Shown: piece after piece, positions 46,200-58,530 of the stretch
Numbering within the stretch: the stretch's first letter is position 1
Layout of the letters: each line of letters starts with the position of its first letter
Assembly: GCA_010093485.1 (NCBI GenBank)
Contig: MU001493.1
Location: forward strand, 2,778,937-2,842,936
Direction of reading: 5' to 3'
Source of the DNA: Karstenula rhodostoma CBS 690.94
Taxonomy: Eukaryota > Ascomycota > Dothideomycetes > Pleosporales > Didymosphaeriaceae
DNA: 64,000 bases
The notes under the pieces: generated by a model
Databases searched by the model: none
What the model saw: the letters and a program-made list of their open reading frames with translations, nothing else
Told to the model about the DNA's origin: nothing
Made by a program: the position numbers and the translations under genes

Positions 46200-46893
46200 G
46201 GCCACTACAAGCAATTCAAACTACTAACTAAAAAGAACAAACCAAAGCGTAGACATGCTGGGTGTGCCCACTTGTTCCATTCATATACCATTCCCTACAC
46301 CCTAGACTCCTCGGAGCTCAGGGTTCGCTGAGCAAGCAATGCAAGCACGACATCGGGAGGGGTCTACCTTATCTGCCGTCCTACACTTCATGGCGGAAAA
46401 CGCCATTTCCATAGGATATCTCTCGAAGCGATGTCGAGATAGTGTGGGGTTGGTGGTGTTGCAACGCGTAGCTCAAAGCACGTCATACGCGCATCCAGCA
46501 GCCATGCACGCAACGTCAAAGTACGAATATGTCCAAAGAAGACGGATGGTGAAGTCTAATACAGTCAGGGCAGCATGATGTGACCACATGAGGCAAGCGA
46601 AGTATCATGCATGAATGAAGTTTTGTTTCTACTCACTTAGGGCCTGGTTGATACACCCTCGCTCGTGACTGAACTGCCACATCCACTCTATAGAACCCCT
46701 CTGGGCTCAAAACGTCATATGCGAAGCCATAGCTCATCTAGCGCCCATCCGATGCCCGATACACCCGAAGTGTCCGTGAAAACGCCAAATAGAGCAGACC
46801 ATAATGCGCAGATACCGGCAAAGTCATATTGCCTCGCTGCTCCTGAACTGAGAAAACCATAACTCGTTAGACAAAGACAAACGATTGCGGGAA
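46200..46893. other. Intergenic between dioxygenase promoter and cullin 3' end
   Basis: Short chance frames only; no gene supported. Confidence 0.55.
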
Positions 46894-49430
46894 CTAGGCA
46901 AGGTAGCCAAGCTCGTCGCCCTCCAGGCGCTCCAGATACTCCTTCTCGAGCAGGATGTCGATGCACTTTTTGATGTCCGGAACGCGGGGCATGAAGCGGT
47001 TCTTGATCTGCTGGATTGTCTCAGAGACAAGCTGCTGGTGCTTCATCTTCTTGCGGGACTTCATGATACGCACAATGGCCGACTGGGGAACGTTAGCAGT
47101 GTACTGACGAATGCGAAAGAAGCTATACATACCTGCATGAGGAGCTTGCGGTCCTCCTCGATGGTCTTGTGCGTATCCTCAGCCTCCTGCTTCTGTTCAC
47201 CCTTGATTGCGATGTTGAAGTTGATCTTCGGCTTCTTCGTCTTGAAGCCCAGATTCAACTTGTACGTTGTGCCCGACTCCGGCTTGGCACCCTCCGGCTC
47301 GGCGGTGAGGACCTTCGCCTTGATGAAAACACCGATGCTAGGGTCCAGTGTCTGTTTGTCAAGCTTGGTGAGTGCAGCAATCTCGTCATATGTGACCGTA
47401 TCCTGGTCGTTGAAAGGCAGCAGGATGGCCATCTGGTACGTCGACACTTGGAACGTAGGAGTCATTTTGCCGCCAACAACCTTGCAGTAGTTGGCCTTCA
47501 TCTCGCCCTTTGATAGATGCCACAACCATGTCAGCTTACGACCTTGGTGCTTGTTGTTGTAGAACGTGGTGAAACGTTCGTATGTTTGAACGATTAGTTG
47601 AGGCGGTGTGAAAGTCGTAGTAGGCGCGCTCAAAGGCCAGAAACCAGTTCCAAGAATATTATAGCTGGCGTCGACGAACCCCTTGCGCTCCGGACCTTCG
47701 TACGTCTGGTCTAACCAGTCAGAGTATGTGCTGTTCAGGTCTTTGGAGATCTGCATGTCCTGGAACATGCGCTGCAGCTTGTTGGTGTACTCGAAACCAC
47801 AGGCCTCCTTCAGCTTCGAAATCATCGTGGTCTCGGCGTCGTCCGAGGCGGAAGTGCTCTGCACCAACCGCTTGGCAAGCATGCGCGAGTAGAACTTTTG
47901 GAACACATCCTTGTCCTCGATGTATTTGAAGACAGTCATGACCTGGGACAGAAGCGACTCCATGTTGTCTTCTTCCGACATCTTCGCGCTCGACTTCTTC
48001 AGCAAGGTATCGGTGTACTTGGCGAGAAGTTCAGGGGACTTGTTGGAGCCGGACTTGCAGATCTTGTTGCGGTTCACAAACTCGCGGCAGGCGTTGTCCA
48101 ATGACCGAACAAATTCTGACTCGCCATTAAAGGCGCGGTTCACAAGATCCTGGTACTGCGTGTGGACCTCCAAGAGCGCATCAACGTACACCTTAGGTTC
48201 GATGCTGTCGCCTTCCACGGAGACCTTTTCTACAGCCGATAGACCAGCTTTCCTCACGTGGGTCTCGAAGCGCGTGCGCAGCGGGTCAAGGCCTTCCGGA
48301 ATGCGGGCAAGCAAGTTGTACATGCGGCCAAGGTCTTCCTGCTTGTCGTGGTCTAGCAAGATCTGGAACTCTTCTCGTAGGGCCTGCGAGTGCTTCGTAA
48401 TGAGCGCCTCCTCGCACGTGCGCATCAGCGGTGACATGATCTCGGCGAGCAAGTACATGCTGACACGGTTCTTTTCCTCCTCCAAGCGCATCTCAGCTTT
48501 CTTCATGTATTCGACAACGCTGTTTTCCGCCAAGAACTGCTTGGATTCATTGTCGTAATATTGTGCGGTCGACGCGAGGAACGGCTTTTCGAAGAACTCC
48601 TTATACACATCGAGCGTTGACTTGGAACTGTCCTGCTCGTCCAAACCCAGTGACACGAATGAATCGACGACGCGCTTGACTTGCATCTGGTCAATGGTCT
48701 CGCCGTTGCGCTGCTTCTCCACCAGCTTCAACACGGAGCGCATGACCTGTTCTTGTGTGCCGGTGAACAGGTCCTCTTTCCAGCGAACCAAGTGCAGGGT
48801 ATAGATGTCATAGATGTTCTTCTTACCCTCATCCATTTCGCGCTTAACCCAGTGGCGGTTCAGGTATCGGAACAAGTGATTGTTGTACTGCGCGGCGGTG
48901 GTGTAGCGGCCCCATTCCTTGATGTAGAATGAGAGGAGGGCTTCATCGGTGTGCTCGTGCGACTTGTCTTGCACAACCTTGAGGTGGACCTTTAGGTACT
49001 CGATCAAGTGCTGGTATAGATCTTCTCCGAGGAGATGGGCTCCACCACGGTTGTTATGCGATGTGAAGGACGAACCAGCGACGGCCTTCTGGGCGGTACA
49101 GAAGTTATGGATGGCGGTGTACAGGCCCATGTAGGTCTTCATGTCCATGCCGTCTCGCAGGCTGTGCATGATCTTGTCGACACCGGCTTCGAGATACGTC
49201 CATCTGCGGCATGTTAGCCTGTCGTTCCGGACAGGGCAGTATCCCGACGCTGCAGTTGCCCGCAGAAGGCGCAGCCAAACGTGGTGTTGGGCTCAGTCGG
49301 CGGGCAAACCACGCAAACAGTATTCGACGGCTGGAAACAACGTGTGCAGATCAAGGGGTCAGGCAGTGGGCGCTACTTACGTTGCTCGGACATCGTCCTT
49401 TGCAGGGACGGGCGGCATAGAGGATGCCAT
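46894..49430 (-). CDS. CUL1: Cullin-1 (SCF ubiquitin ligase scaffold, CulA/Cdc53 type)
   Basis: Scaffold that holds Skp1/F-box substrate receptors at its N-terminus and Rbx1/E2 at its C-terminus. Exons from the 5' end: 49430..49381, 49203..47133, 47082..46894; introns 177 and 50 nt; 769 aa, the usual cullin length. Exon 1 encodes [16 protein letters not shown] and splices into [20 protein letters not shown]. Cullin repeats fill the first 380 residues; the cullin-homology domain includes [40 protein letters not shown] and [16 protein letters not shown]. The last exon carries the winged-helix and neddylation site [17 protein letters not shown], with K715 the expected NEDD8 acceptor, and ends at the canonical [14 protein letters not shown]. 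The Skp1-facing N-terminal sequence favours CUL1 over CUL3 or CUL4. Confidence 0.95.
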
Positions 49431-50283
49431 GGCGGGTTGCTGCGTCGCGTGCACCGGGGCACTTTTCGAGGGCGACTTCTTGCGCTTGAAGAGCGGTATC
49501 TTCGGGGTTGGGCGGGGGCGCGGAGTAGAGAGCGGCGGGCGGTCCAAGGCGCGTGGATGTGGTCGTGGCAGGTGTGCACTGCGGAAGGTGCGGTTGGGCT
49601 GGGCGGCGGCGGGGAGAGGCGCCGCGGTCGCTGTTATAGAGGCGACGTATTTGGTACGCACGGGTCACGGCCGTTAAAGTCACGCGGGGGGCGTTGACTT
49701 GTCGAGAGACAGAAGAGAAGGCGGGTGAAGGTGCTCTGCCTGGCGATGGTGAGCTTTTGTGAATCACCGTCAGCCAGGCACCAGTAGACCGACCGAAGCT
49801 CAGATGTCTTGGCTCGCTGCAGCCTTGATGCCGTCAGCCACGTCGCCGTGAACTCCACTCCAGCAACACGCACGCACGCTCCTCGAAATCTCCAACTGGA
49901 GCCCGTTCGCTCACACACAGTCCAGTGGAGAGACAGCTCTGCGATGTTCACTCGATACGCAGCACGCCCTTGGCACGCGCGCACGTGTCACAAGCACTGC
50001 CCAGGTGCAGGTGCCGACAAGGAAAGATGACCGTTTCACCGCGGCGTCTTCTCGTATACTCGTGCGGGACCAGAAATCGCCAGCATTGGCAAGCGGACGC
50101 ATGTCGGTTGATCTGCCATGCACTGCTGTTCGAATGGCTTCGATGTTGTTGATGTCTCATGTAGCTATGACGTATTTGCTCTTCCACAGTGCTATAGGGC
50201 ATCGGGGGAAAACCCACCATCAACCATCAACCGATTTACAAACCAACTCAGGATACCCGTCACAGCAATTCTTCGCATAAACA
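49431..50283. other. Divergent promoter region between CUL1 and cupin gene
   Basis: The two genes diverge from here. The frame of CUL1 exon 1 stays open upstream to about 49661 without an ATG. No other gene is supported. Confidence 0.6.
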
Positions 50284-50868
50284 ATGCCATCCCTTGATCT
50301 CACGCCCCTCGCCTCCCTCCGCCTATCTACCCACCTCATCACCTCCCACTCCAACATACCCAACACAGCGCCCCACTCCCATCCACTATTCATCTACCAC
50401 TCGGTCTATCCACCGTCCACCTCCGCCTCAACCCTAGAGTCACACCTCCCCTCCAACGGCCTGATCCCGCAATGGCGCTACACCATGTACTCCACTACCC
50501 ACTACCACAGCACGACCCACGAAGTCCTCTGCGTGTACCAAGGCCGTGCGAAACTTCTCTTCGGCGGCGAGCAAAATCCTGGGAAAGTTGAAGCTGAGGT
50601 GAAAGCTGGAGATGCCGTGGTTGTGCCCGCAGGTATGGGGCATCGTCTGCTGGAGGATTATGGAGATGGAGGAGGGTTCATGATGGTGGGGAGCTACCCT
50701 GAGGGTTGCAATTGGGACATGTGTTATGGGAAGGCTGGGGAAGAAGAGAATGTCAAGGCTGTGCGGAAGGTGCCATGGCTCAAGAAGGACCCCTTGTATG
50801 GAGATAACGGGCCGGTACTTTGGAGCAAAGAGAAGCTGGAGGAGAATAGAGGCAAAAGCGAGTTGTAA
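50284..50868 (+). CDS. Cupin-fold protein (single-domain, YjlB-like)
   Basis: 194 aa, single exon, start AACAATGCC. Both cupin motifs are present. Motif 1 is H73-x-H75-x4-E80-x6-G87 (HYHSTTHEVLCVYQG). Motif 2 is G109-x5-P115-x-G117-x2-H120 (GDAVVVPAGMGH). The two His, Glu and second His would bind a divalent metal. The C-terminus (VPWLKKDPLYGDNGPVLW) matches the ending of the YjlB-like cupin group as I recall it. Enzymatic role unknown. No signal peptide. Confidence 0.85.
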   Translation: MPSLDLTPLASLRLSTHLITSHSNIPNTAPHSHPLFIYHSVYPPSTSASTLESHLPSNGLIPQWRYTMYSTTHYHSTTHEVLCVYQGRAKLLFGGEQNPGKVEAEVKAGDAVVVPAGMGHRLLEDYGDGGGFMMVGSYPEGCNWDMCYGKAGEEENVKAVRKVPWLKKDPLYGDNGPVLWSKEKLEENRGKSEL

Positions 50869-51336
50869 GAGCGAATGTTTAAGATACCAGTGTGTAATGC
50901 AACAAGATATTGACATCACACGAAGGCCGCTCCTACCCTGGCCGCCGGCCGACGGGTGCACAATCGCTCTCGCCTGGTCTACCTTAGCGCGGAACCTCAA
51001 TAACAACTACCATTTCCCCATCTCTCGTCGACTCCATCGCCACACCGATAGCTCATTCGCGTATCTTCAACCACTCTTGTCCATCATTATCTACGCTGAA
51101 TAGTCAACAACTTTCGCCTATCGCTACCTACTCGCACCACTACCTTCCATCGCTTTCTCCAAAATTCCGAAAGCACGTCGAGCAATCATGCGAAGAAGGT
51201 GCAGGATCGGACGAGGCACGCGGTTGGCAAAACTTTTGCGCACATCTTTGCTGACAGCGGTGGCCCAGATGGTCGCCTCCAGTACAAGGTGTCTTCCCCG
51301 AAGAACTGTGCGTCTGCCAAATCTCCAGGCTCCCCA
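50869..51336. other. Upstream region of the 20-Cys gene
   Basis: The frame of the next gene is already open here (from about 51100) and has protein-like sequence from 51199 (KTFAHIFADSGG), but no in-frame ATG occurs before 51337. Either translation begins at 51337 or a short upstream exon joins in. Confidence 0.5.
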
Positions 51337-53120
51337 ATGAAGTCTGTCAGGTTCCTTATTGAGACTGAAGGATCTGTTACACCAGGCAATTCGCCCAGTG
51401 TACGCTACGATACGCCGGAGTCACCACCCATTGCACGTTCCCATACGCTACTGCCCAGTGCTCCCCCTAATGTTTCAAAGTCATGCTGCAAGGTAACTCC
51501 TGAGCACACGCGTGGACAGGAAAAAAAGACCAGCCTTATCAAATCGATTACTGGACACCTGGTGAAGTTGATCAAAAAGCACGACCAGAAGTCTCACAAA
51601 CGAGTGCAGAAAATGCCGCGTGATGAGATGCCAGGTGCGCTGATCTTTCGGCGGGTATGGTAGTACTCTGATGCGGCTTGCTAACGTGAATAGGGACCTC
51701 TGATGGCACCAGGGAGTTTAAGGGCACTGACAAACGATCGAACCGTGCTACCGAGGTGTTTACATCAGCGCCAATGGACGATATGACTTCCCAGCTTTCC
51801 GCAACGAGTCTGAAGGGCTGTCCATGCTGCTGCGATGATTGCGAGTGCGCATACTGTTGCTGTGGGAATTGTTCCGAGAGGGGCCAATGCAATTGCACTG
51901 AGCCTTGCAAATGTGCAGGGGATCATTGCCCACTTCCTTGTGGAGGCTGCTGTCCCGATTGTACCTGTCCTATGCAGAAGCCCCTAAAAAAAGACAGAAG
52001 ATGGAGCGACAATATGTTCTGCCTTGTCCCAGGTCCGGGAAGAGTCCGCCTTGAGAGCTACATCATGAAGGACATTGGCGTTGCGGATTGGCGCAACGGG
52101 CAGCGCCGAGGACGTTCGCACTCACCCCGGACCGACGACGATCATAGATCATACCGGAATTGCGACCATAACTATGGACTCTGGGAACGTGGCAGTTGTC
52201 AATCGCCCCCACCACCCGTTCAGGCTACAGCATCCCATCAGATTTGCAAAGAAAACAGCACAGACAAGCTTTTCGATGCTCTATATCTGTCGAAAGACCT
52301 CCCTTTCCCACGGGAATTCCCTGTTGTGTTCCCGGTCTATAGGCTCAATTTCCCATGGAGGGGCCGCAGACGTACAGGCATAGATTCGCGCTGGAATCGT
52401 TTCCCGTTTTCACGTTCCAGGTCACCCGCCAACCAGGAAGTCGAGATGCCAGCTGGGGGCGGCAGCGACGAGCCAACGGAGGGTGAGCTGGGTTTCTAGA
52501 GCGCAACTACTGGACAAAACTGCTAACGCCATGGTCCATAGCTGATACGACTCATCACGGCAGTCCTCCTGTACCCTCTGGAGCCGGAGCTCACCAGTCT
52601 CATCACAGGGACTCTCCTGTACCCTCCGAAGCCGGACCTTCTACCACCGCCTATCATTCGGCCCCCCGGTCGCGTACGGAAACGATTGTTCTTCTACTAG
52701 CCGGGATCGAATCTATCCAAGCTCAAATAGACAACCTGGGGAGCGATACGCTCGATCCTATCCAAGATCAAGTGAATATTCTAAGACGCAATACCGAGTA
52801 CCTGGCCCTTCAAATGGGAGACCCTGCCCGCTCACCTGCATCTACGATGGTTACACTTCCAATTATTGATGACGTACCAGAAATTCCTCAGGATGGTACC
52901 AGCCCTGCCACTCGTTCTGCAGGAAGTCTGCCCGAAAGGCCTCGTTATCTCAGGACACCTTCTCCGGTACGTAAATAACGTAAGTCGTTATGCACTGTTT
53001 AACATGATCAAGCCTACACCCAACGAGTCTTCTGCCTCTCACAGCAGCACTTCCAAGTGCCTGCCACCCGCTCGGTATGGTGCGTGGTTTGACGAGACGG
53101 GCCAAGCATACAGCGCCTAG
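51337..53120 (+). CDS. Hypothetical protein with 20-Cys metallothionein-like cluster
   Basis: Four exons: 51337..51634, 51694..52482, 52542..52966, 53013..53120; introns 59, 59 and 46 nt; phases agree and give 539 aa from the ATG at 51337 (5' end uncertain). Residues 142-191 hold 20 Cys in 50 residues, mostly CC, CCC, CxC and CxxC (GCPCCCDDCECAYCCCGNC begins it). Upstream is a Ser/Pro-rich, basic region; downstream come Arg/Ser-rich and Pro-rich stretches. Exon 3 has a short duplicated segment (HHGSPPVPSGAG and HHRDSPVPSEAG) and a probable helix (VLLLAGIESIQAQIDNL). The end is RYGAWFDETGQAYSA. The Cys density suggests metal clusters, as in metallothioneins or metal-thiolate modules, but the protein is far longer than a metallothionein. 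No signal peptide seen from this start. Family not recognised. Confidence 0.65.
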
Positions 53121-53463
53121 AGTCGGGCCCGCAGTAGACGACTCTCATTGTTTTGTGCTTCTTTCTTACTGGAATTGGCGTTTCGGTGTTGGCGGTAATT
53201 TTACTGGATGATGGGCAAGAGTGGGTCCTGTGCATGGTGAAGTTACTGCTCCCTCAATGGGAGAAGCCGAGTAGTGCGAAGACATTCTCACTTTTACTAC
53301 CCGCTCAATAGGTATCACATGCGCATTCTTTCAGTTATCCATTTCTTCCCTCTCACTCACTACTTACGAGCATGACGCTTGTTCTTCCTCTATCCCTCGC
53401 CTTTAGTCTTCTCGGTCATCTACCCCACCTCTTCATTTCCCAACATCTACGAATGTTCTCACC
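53121..53463. other. Intergenic
   Basis: Short space before the next plus-strand gene; nothing else seen. Confidence 0.6.
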
Positions 53464-55300
53464 ATGTCGCAAACCACTCAGATCCTCATCGCCGACTTTA
53501 GCAAACCAGAGATCACCTACCGGATTGCTGCGAGCCGCACGCATCAATATGGCGTACGTTTTCCCTGCTCCTCCCATCATATTCAAACTCTGACAGTGAG
53601 CAAATGCAGGAGCTCATAGCTATCGCGCGTCGTATCTGCGAGCGTCCAACCGACGAATTTAAAGCGCATGTACATTTTCACGCAAGTGCATGTGACGGAC
53701 GGGCGGTGAAAAGCGAATGGGATGAGGGGTGGTACTTTGGGGCCGAGTTTTGCAAGGGTCGGGAGTTGATGGTATACGTGCACTTCGAACGGTGGTCGCT
53801 TGCTGAGAAGATCGAGAGGGCAAAGAGCCGGTTGGGTCTTGGTGAAGACATACAAATGACCGCGGACGAGAAGGAGTTGGTACGGCTGAGGGAGGTGGGA
53901 GACGAGCAAGCGAGAGCGGGCAGGTGGTGGGAGGCTGTGTGGTGGTGGAAGATGGCGAGGAAGTTAGAGATGAGGATGGAGACGGACAAGGGAAGAGATG
54001 GGAATGCTGCCAAGGGGAGTGTACCGGATGGGACGGTGAAGGTTTGCAAACTGCTGTAACATCATCCGGGTTCTGCTGACAGCGACAGGATGCACAAAAG
54101 ACCGAAGGAAAAACACCACAGCTGGCTACGAAGAAGGTAGTAACAAGAGCAGTTATGTTCAAAGCAGGTACTGACATGAGCAAGGGATTACCAGATTTCG
54201 TCAGAAACGAGATCCTGGAAGTTGTCCGGGACGAGTTTTCGGGCGCTGTACATATCAACCTTTCCGAGAGACTAAAAAGCGAAATCGCCGAAACCGTCAA
54301 AGAAAGTCTCTTGGGGGTCCTCGATCACAAAATGACTGAGATCGTCAAGAACGAAACCCGCAAGATTATCAGCGAAGAAGGCCTTGGTGGTTACGCGCCT
54401 AGACGCAAGGTTCGTCCCACCCATGAGCGTAATTCGCGATACACTAACATTTTGAAGAGGCGACGTGTCGCGGAAGAGGAAGATGTCTACGAATCAATTT
54501 CAGAAGAACGTCTAGACACATCCAAGTTCCCCTGGCCGGTCTCCTACCCATCGCAAATCCCTACGACGCCAATGGCTATCCAAGATGTCATCACAGTCGA
54601 TGCGTACGCGACCAAAAACCACTACTCAGACCTCATCGTCGGCCGCGCACGACTTACGTTCTGTCTCGACCCCAAGATCCGCCCACTCGTTCGCGCAAAA
54701 CTTGTCCCTCAAACCTTTGAAACTCTGCGCAGATACAACGTTTGCATGTTCATCCCCTCGAAGTACAGCAAGGTCCCCGACCGCACGGGCGAGCTGCAAA
54801 TACCCCATGACCAAGTAGAGTTTTTACCGGCCTTTGACGGAACGACAAGACAAGAGCGCTCATCCAAAATGGCGGCGGCGCTCAACAAGTACGGCCCGCA
54901 GTCTTCGGAGTTCACGATTGTCGACACGTATACCGGGAGCGGCTTCCTGGACTGGGATATAATCATTGGTCATGCTCGACCAGAGGTGTGCGCAGACCCG
55001 GCGGCAAGACCTCTTGTGCGTGCTTCACTCACTACGGATGATAAGGTCGTGGCATACATGCCGGCAAGGTATGGGTCTGATAGGAACAGGATTGATGGGG
55101 AGTTGGGCGTGGCTATCAAAGATGTAAAGGTGTGGAAGGAGTTCGATGCGCCCGTTGAGTCTAAGCGGAGGGAGATGATCAAGGAGGCGTTGGTGAGGAA
55201 TAGGAATGATAGGCTGGGGAAGGTGTGTCCTGGGGCTAGTACCGAAAGGGGAACGGAGGAGGTAAGACAGGGCGGTGGAACTGAGGAGGTGGATGGATGA
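53464..55300 (+). CDS. Hypothetical 577-aa protein: HFH/HFER domain, helical region, two internal repeats
   Basis: Three exons: 53464..53553, 53610..54041, 54089..55300; introns 56 and 47 nt; all splice junctions in phase 0. The N-terminal domain (about 1-110) contains VHFHASACDG (H52-F53-H54) and MVYVHFERW (H88-F89-E90-R91); the same pattern appears in the next gene. Then a Trp/Arg-rich helix, a long predicted helical region (about 200-260, amphipathic, Glu/Lys-rich), and two related units beginning near 345 and 453. These share VDxY, D-[LI]-I-[VI]-G-[RH]-AR, C-x-DP, RPLVRA, GEL and an FD...R-x-x-[MI]...AL ending. The C-terminus is Gly/Glu-rich. No signal peptide. Family unknown. Confidence 0.7.
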
Positions 55301-55698
55301 GTTCAAAATGGGGCTATGGTTGATTGCTTTGGGTCTGCTGGTTTTACTGCGGGGGTGACTCTCTTACTATCTATGGAGTTGTTCTGCGAAGGGGAGACTA
55401 CTGGAAATTCGACAGCAAGTTTGAGGGTACGTCACACTCTCCTTCCTTCCTTTCTTTCACTTGTAGTTCGAATGTTGTGATATCTTACCTGCTCGTTCGC
55501 CTTTATCTACACGTGGGGTATCACATGGACAGTAGCTCAGTCTATATGAACAGTACAACCTTCCCAGCCCACGAACGTGAACCAAATCTTCTTTCTACTC
55601 GACGTCTACTTCTACCTCGACCAGGCGCCCCGTCTCCATCATCTCCACCGAAGTAATCGAACCAAATCAAGGACACATACGTATACTTCACACGCACT
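55301..55698. other. Intergenic between the paired HFH/HFER genes
   Basis: Contains the promoter of the downstream gene; no separate gene seen. Confidence 0.55.
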
Positions 55699-56663
55699 AT
55701 GCACGTGCCGCCTACAGGCGCTCCGCCTCCGTCTTCTCGACCACCCGCACACCACCTGGACTCCACACGCACCGCCACGCCCCGACAGGTCCACACAGTC
55801 ACAGTCCGCGACTTCCTCACCGCGCGCCATGGCTTCACGCTCCCCAGCTCGCACGCGTATGTTGCGTCGTACGATGCGGCGCGGGCGCATGCGTGTAGGA
55901 GTTTGTTCCGGAATGGGAGAGCGTTTGGGGTGCACTTCCACCTAAGCGTTAACGAAGACTGCGATGGTGGAGAGGAGGGGGGGATAAAGAGGGAAGAGTG
56001 GGAGGGGGTGATCAAGGGGCAGGCTGGGGGTGGTGGGAAGGTGGTGGTTTGGGCGCATTTTGAGAGGAGGAGGGGTGTGGGGCTTTTTGGGGAGGTTCTT
56101 GGGGAGGGGGTTAGGGCGGCGGGGAGGAAGAAGAAGAAGGGAAGAGAGGAGGGGAGGAGGAGGGTGAGGGTGAGGGAGGGATACGCACTCCCGCCGTTGA
56201 ACGCGAGTCCGTGGGTGTATTTCTCGCGGTACACGGAGATTGTGCCGCGTCCGCTTCCACTCCCGCTTCGTACCGTCGATGGGGGGAAAGTGAGTTATCT
56301 CTTCCTTGCTGGAGTGAGGGCTCAACACACGGCAATAGAGACGATTGCGTGCTAACGGACTGCCAGACACGTCGGGAGATGGGTCGAGCGCCGCCGTTCC
56401 CGGGGTTCCGGCGCACGCGGGCTTATGCTGTGCCTCTGCCTCTGCCTCTGCCTCCGAGTATGACTACGGCTATCACACCCACACCGCAGACAGCGGAACA
56501 GGAGCAGTATGTGGGGTGTACGTCTCAGCGGGGTGCGAGCGAGAGCCCGCTGTTCGAGCCGGAGCCGGACGTCATGGTCAAGCGGGAGTTTCCGGCGGAG
56601 CTCTTCCGCGACGATGGGGACGAGGAGTATACATGGGATGATGAACGGGGGAGGTGCTGCTAG
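55699..56663 (+). CDS. Hypothetical 295-aa protein sharing the HFH/HFER domain
   Basis: Two exons, 55699..56289 and 56367..56663, with a 77-nt intron ending GCTAACGGACTGCCAG. The first exon contains VTVRDFLTARHGF, GVHFHLSVNEDCDGG (H79-F80-H81) and VVVWAHFERR (H120-F121-E122-R123). These match the upstream neighbour's N-terminal domain in order and approximate spacing (HFH to HFER is 36 residues there, 41 here). A strongly basic stretch (KKKKGREEGRRRVRVREGY) follows. Exon 2 is Pro/Leu-rich then acidic, ending EEYTWDDERGRCC. No signal peptide. Probably a diverged paralogue of part of the preceding gene. Confidence 0.65.
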
Positions 56664-58488
56664 GGTAGGGTAGGAGGTCTGCAAGGTGTGGGTTTGGAAG
56701 ACGGGGTCGAGTGTGTGGGGTTGGCGGCGGTGGGTGTGGTTCTGGGTTGGGTTTGTGAAGGTGAGCAAGGGACTCACGGACGTACGTAAGCTTGCAATGG
56801 AGCATTTGGCTTCGCGTTGGTCAGCGGCGGACGCGAAGTATGTTTGAAGGGTGGGGACGTGGACGTGACGTCCCTCGCCGGCTTTACTGCTGGGACGCAT
56901 TGCAAAGGGGAACGCTAGTATGAGCTATCAGTCTCGACATAGACATGCGAGTGCTTGCTATGCATGCATGCCTTCACGCAGTTCATACCCACCAAAGACA
57001 CTTGCGAGACATACTCTTCGCATTACTGCCCTTGCACCCGCTATAGTAACAGACAGACACCTCGCGCACGCCACTCACAATCGTGCACTCCTTCCTCATT
57101 CCCAGCAGAAAAGACAGGACTTATGCCCTGGCTCTACCATGTTCTGTCTCTCAACGAGCCCTCATTTCTCCCCTCGACGCATATTCGACGTCCCTCTATA
57201 CCTACCTCCAACAAGGAAAAGGGTACCCGGCCGCTAAAGGAGTGTGTCGCTTCGATATCCTGCACCCTCGACAGTGTGCGAAGGCCTCGCGTGCGGTGAA
57301 GAGACACTGTGCTCTGGTATACCTCGAAGGGCGGTGGCCGACGTTCCAGCTAGTGATGTAGAAGCCAGGGGGAGTGAGATGGTGGAACGCAACGGCTTGT
57401 TCGGGAGAGTAGAGAGGGAAGACGGACAGGTTACTGGAAGAAATGTGGGTATGTGACTTGGAGCAGAGAGGTGCCATAAGTCGCAGGAAGATGTAGCTCC
57501 CAACGCATGTCTCCAACGAGAGAATTACAACTCCAAGGTAAGGCAAGGGACCGAAAGACGAAGTGTGGTGTATGGAGCGGAAAGTAGGCTGTGTGCAATG
57601 GACTTCGCCAGTGTACACGTTTCTGAATCTTCCACAGCAGAGGCGGCATTCGTCGCTGTTTGACTGCCTCGACTCGACTCGAGCAGACGCAGTCAGTCAG
57701 TCAGGCTGCCAGCCATTGCCATTGCTTGACGACATCTCTACGCGCGCACACCAACGCCTCACAAAACGGCTGTCGATCATGTTGCCATCTCGCAACGACA
57801 TCACAACCTCCACCATCCCATCCGGTACCCACCGCATGCAGGCTCCACTACCCACGTCAATCTCAATCCCAAACTCCCACCTCAACCTCATTTCACACAC
57901 CCCAATCAAGCCTCCCCCCTTCCACCTCGGATGCCCTCCAGCTCTCCACAAACACGACCACCCTGGACATCACGCCTACCCAACCCATCCCATCCACCCG
58001 AACAGAGATGTCAATAGCACCTCCTGCATATCCCCATCCCTCGCCTCGCCCATCCTCGGACCATTCCAAAGCGCGAGCCCACGGCGATCAACGCACGTAA
58101 CCCCCGTCGGGACGTTGGCAGCATCGCTCGCGTCCGTCCGACAAGCCGCATACCCGCCGTCACGCACCAAACTTAGCAACGATCTTCGCCCGGCGGTAGT
58201 CGGGAATCGGTTCGGCCGTGGCAAAAACGCAACGCAACGCAACGCAGTGACAAGCGACGACAGGGCGTAGCGAGGGCGAACGAGCGAACTTGAGCGGCGA
58301 CGATGCTGCTGCTGCTGTTGCTCCTGCTTGCTGCTTGCGGGCCCGCCGACGTCCGCGCGCTCAGCTATGTAGAAGGTGGCTCTGGATCGACGACGGCTCA
58401 GCTGAGGAAGCGTTGGACATGCCGTTGTGGGCTGTTGAGTGCATCTTGCCAGGCTGTTCGCTCGCTCGCTCGGGCTGTCGGACCGTCC

Positions 58489-58530
<42 letters not shown>

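Noticed and set aside
45669..46214. 181-codon minus-strand frame starting with the dioxygenase N-terminus
   Set aside because: Only its first 22 codons after the ATG at 46199 are real; a 49-nt intron moves translation into the TauD frame, and the rest is a shadow.
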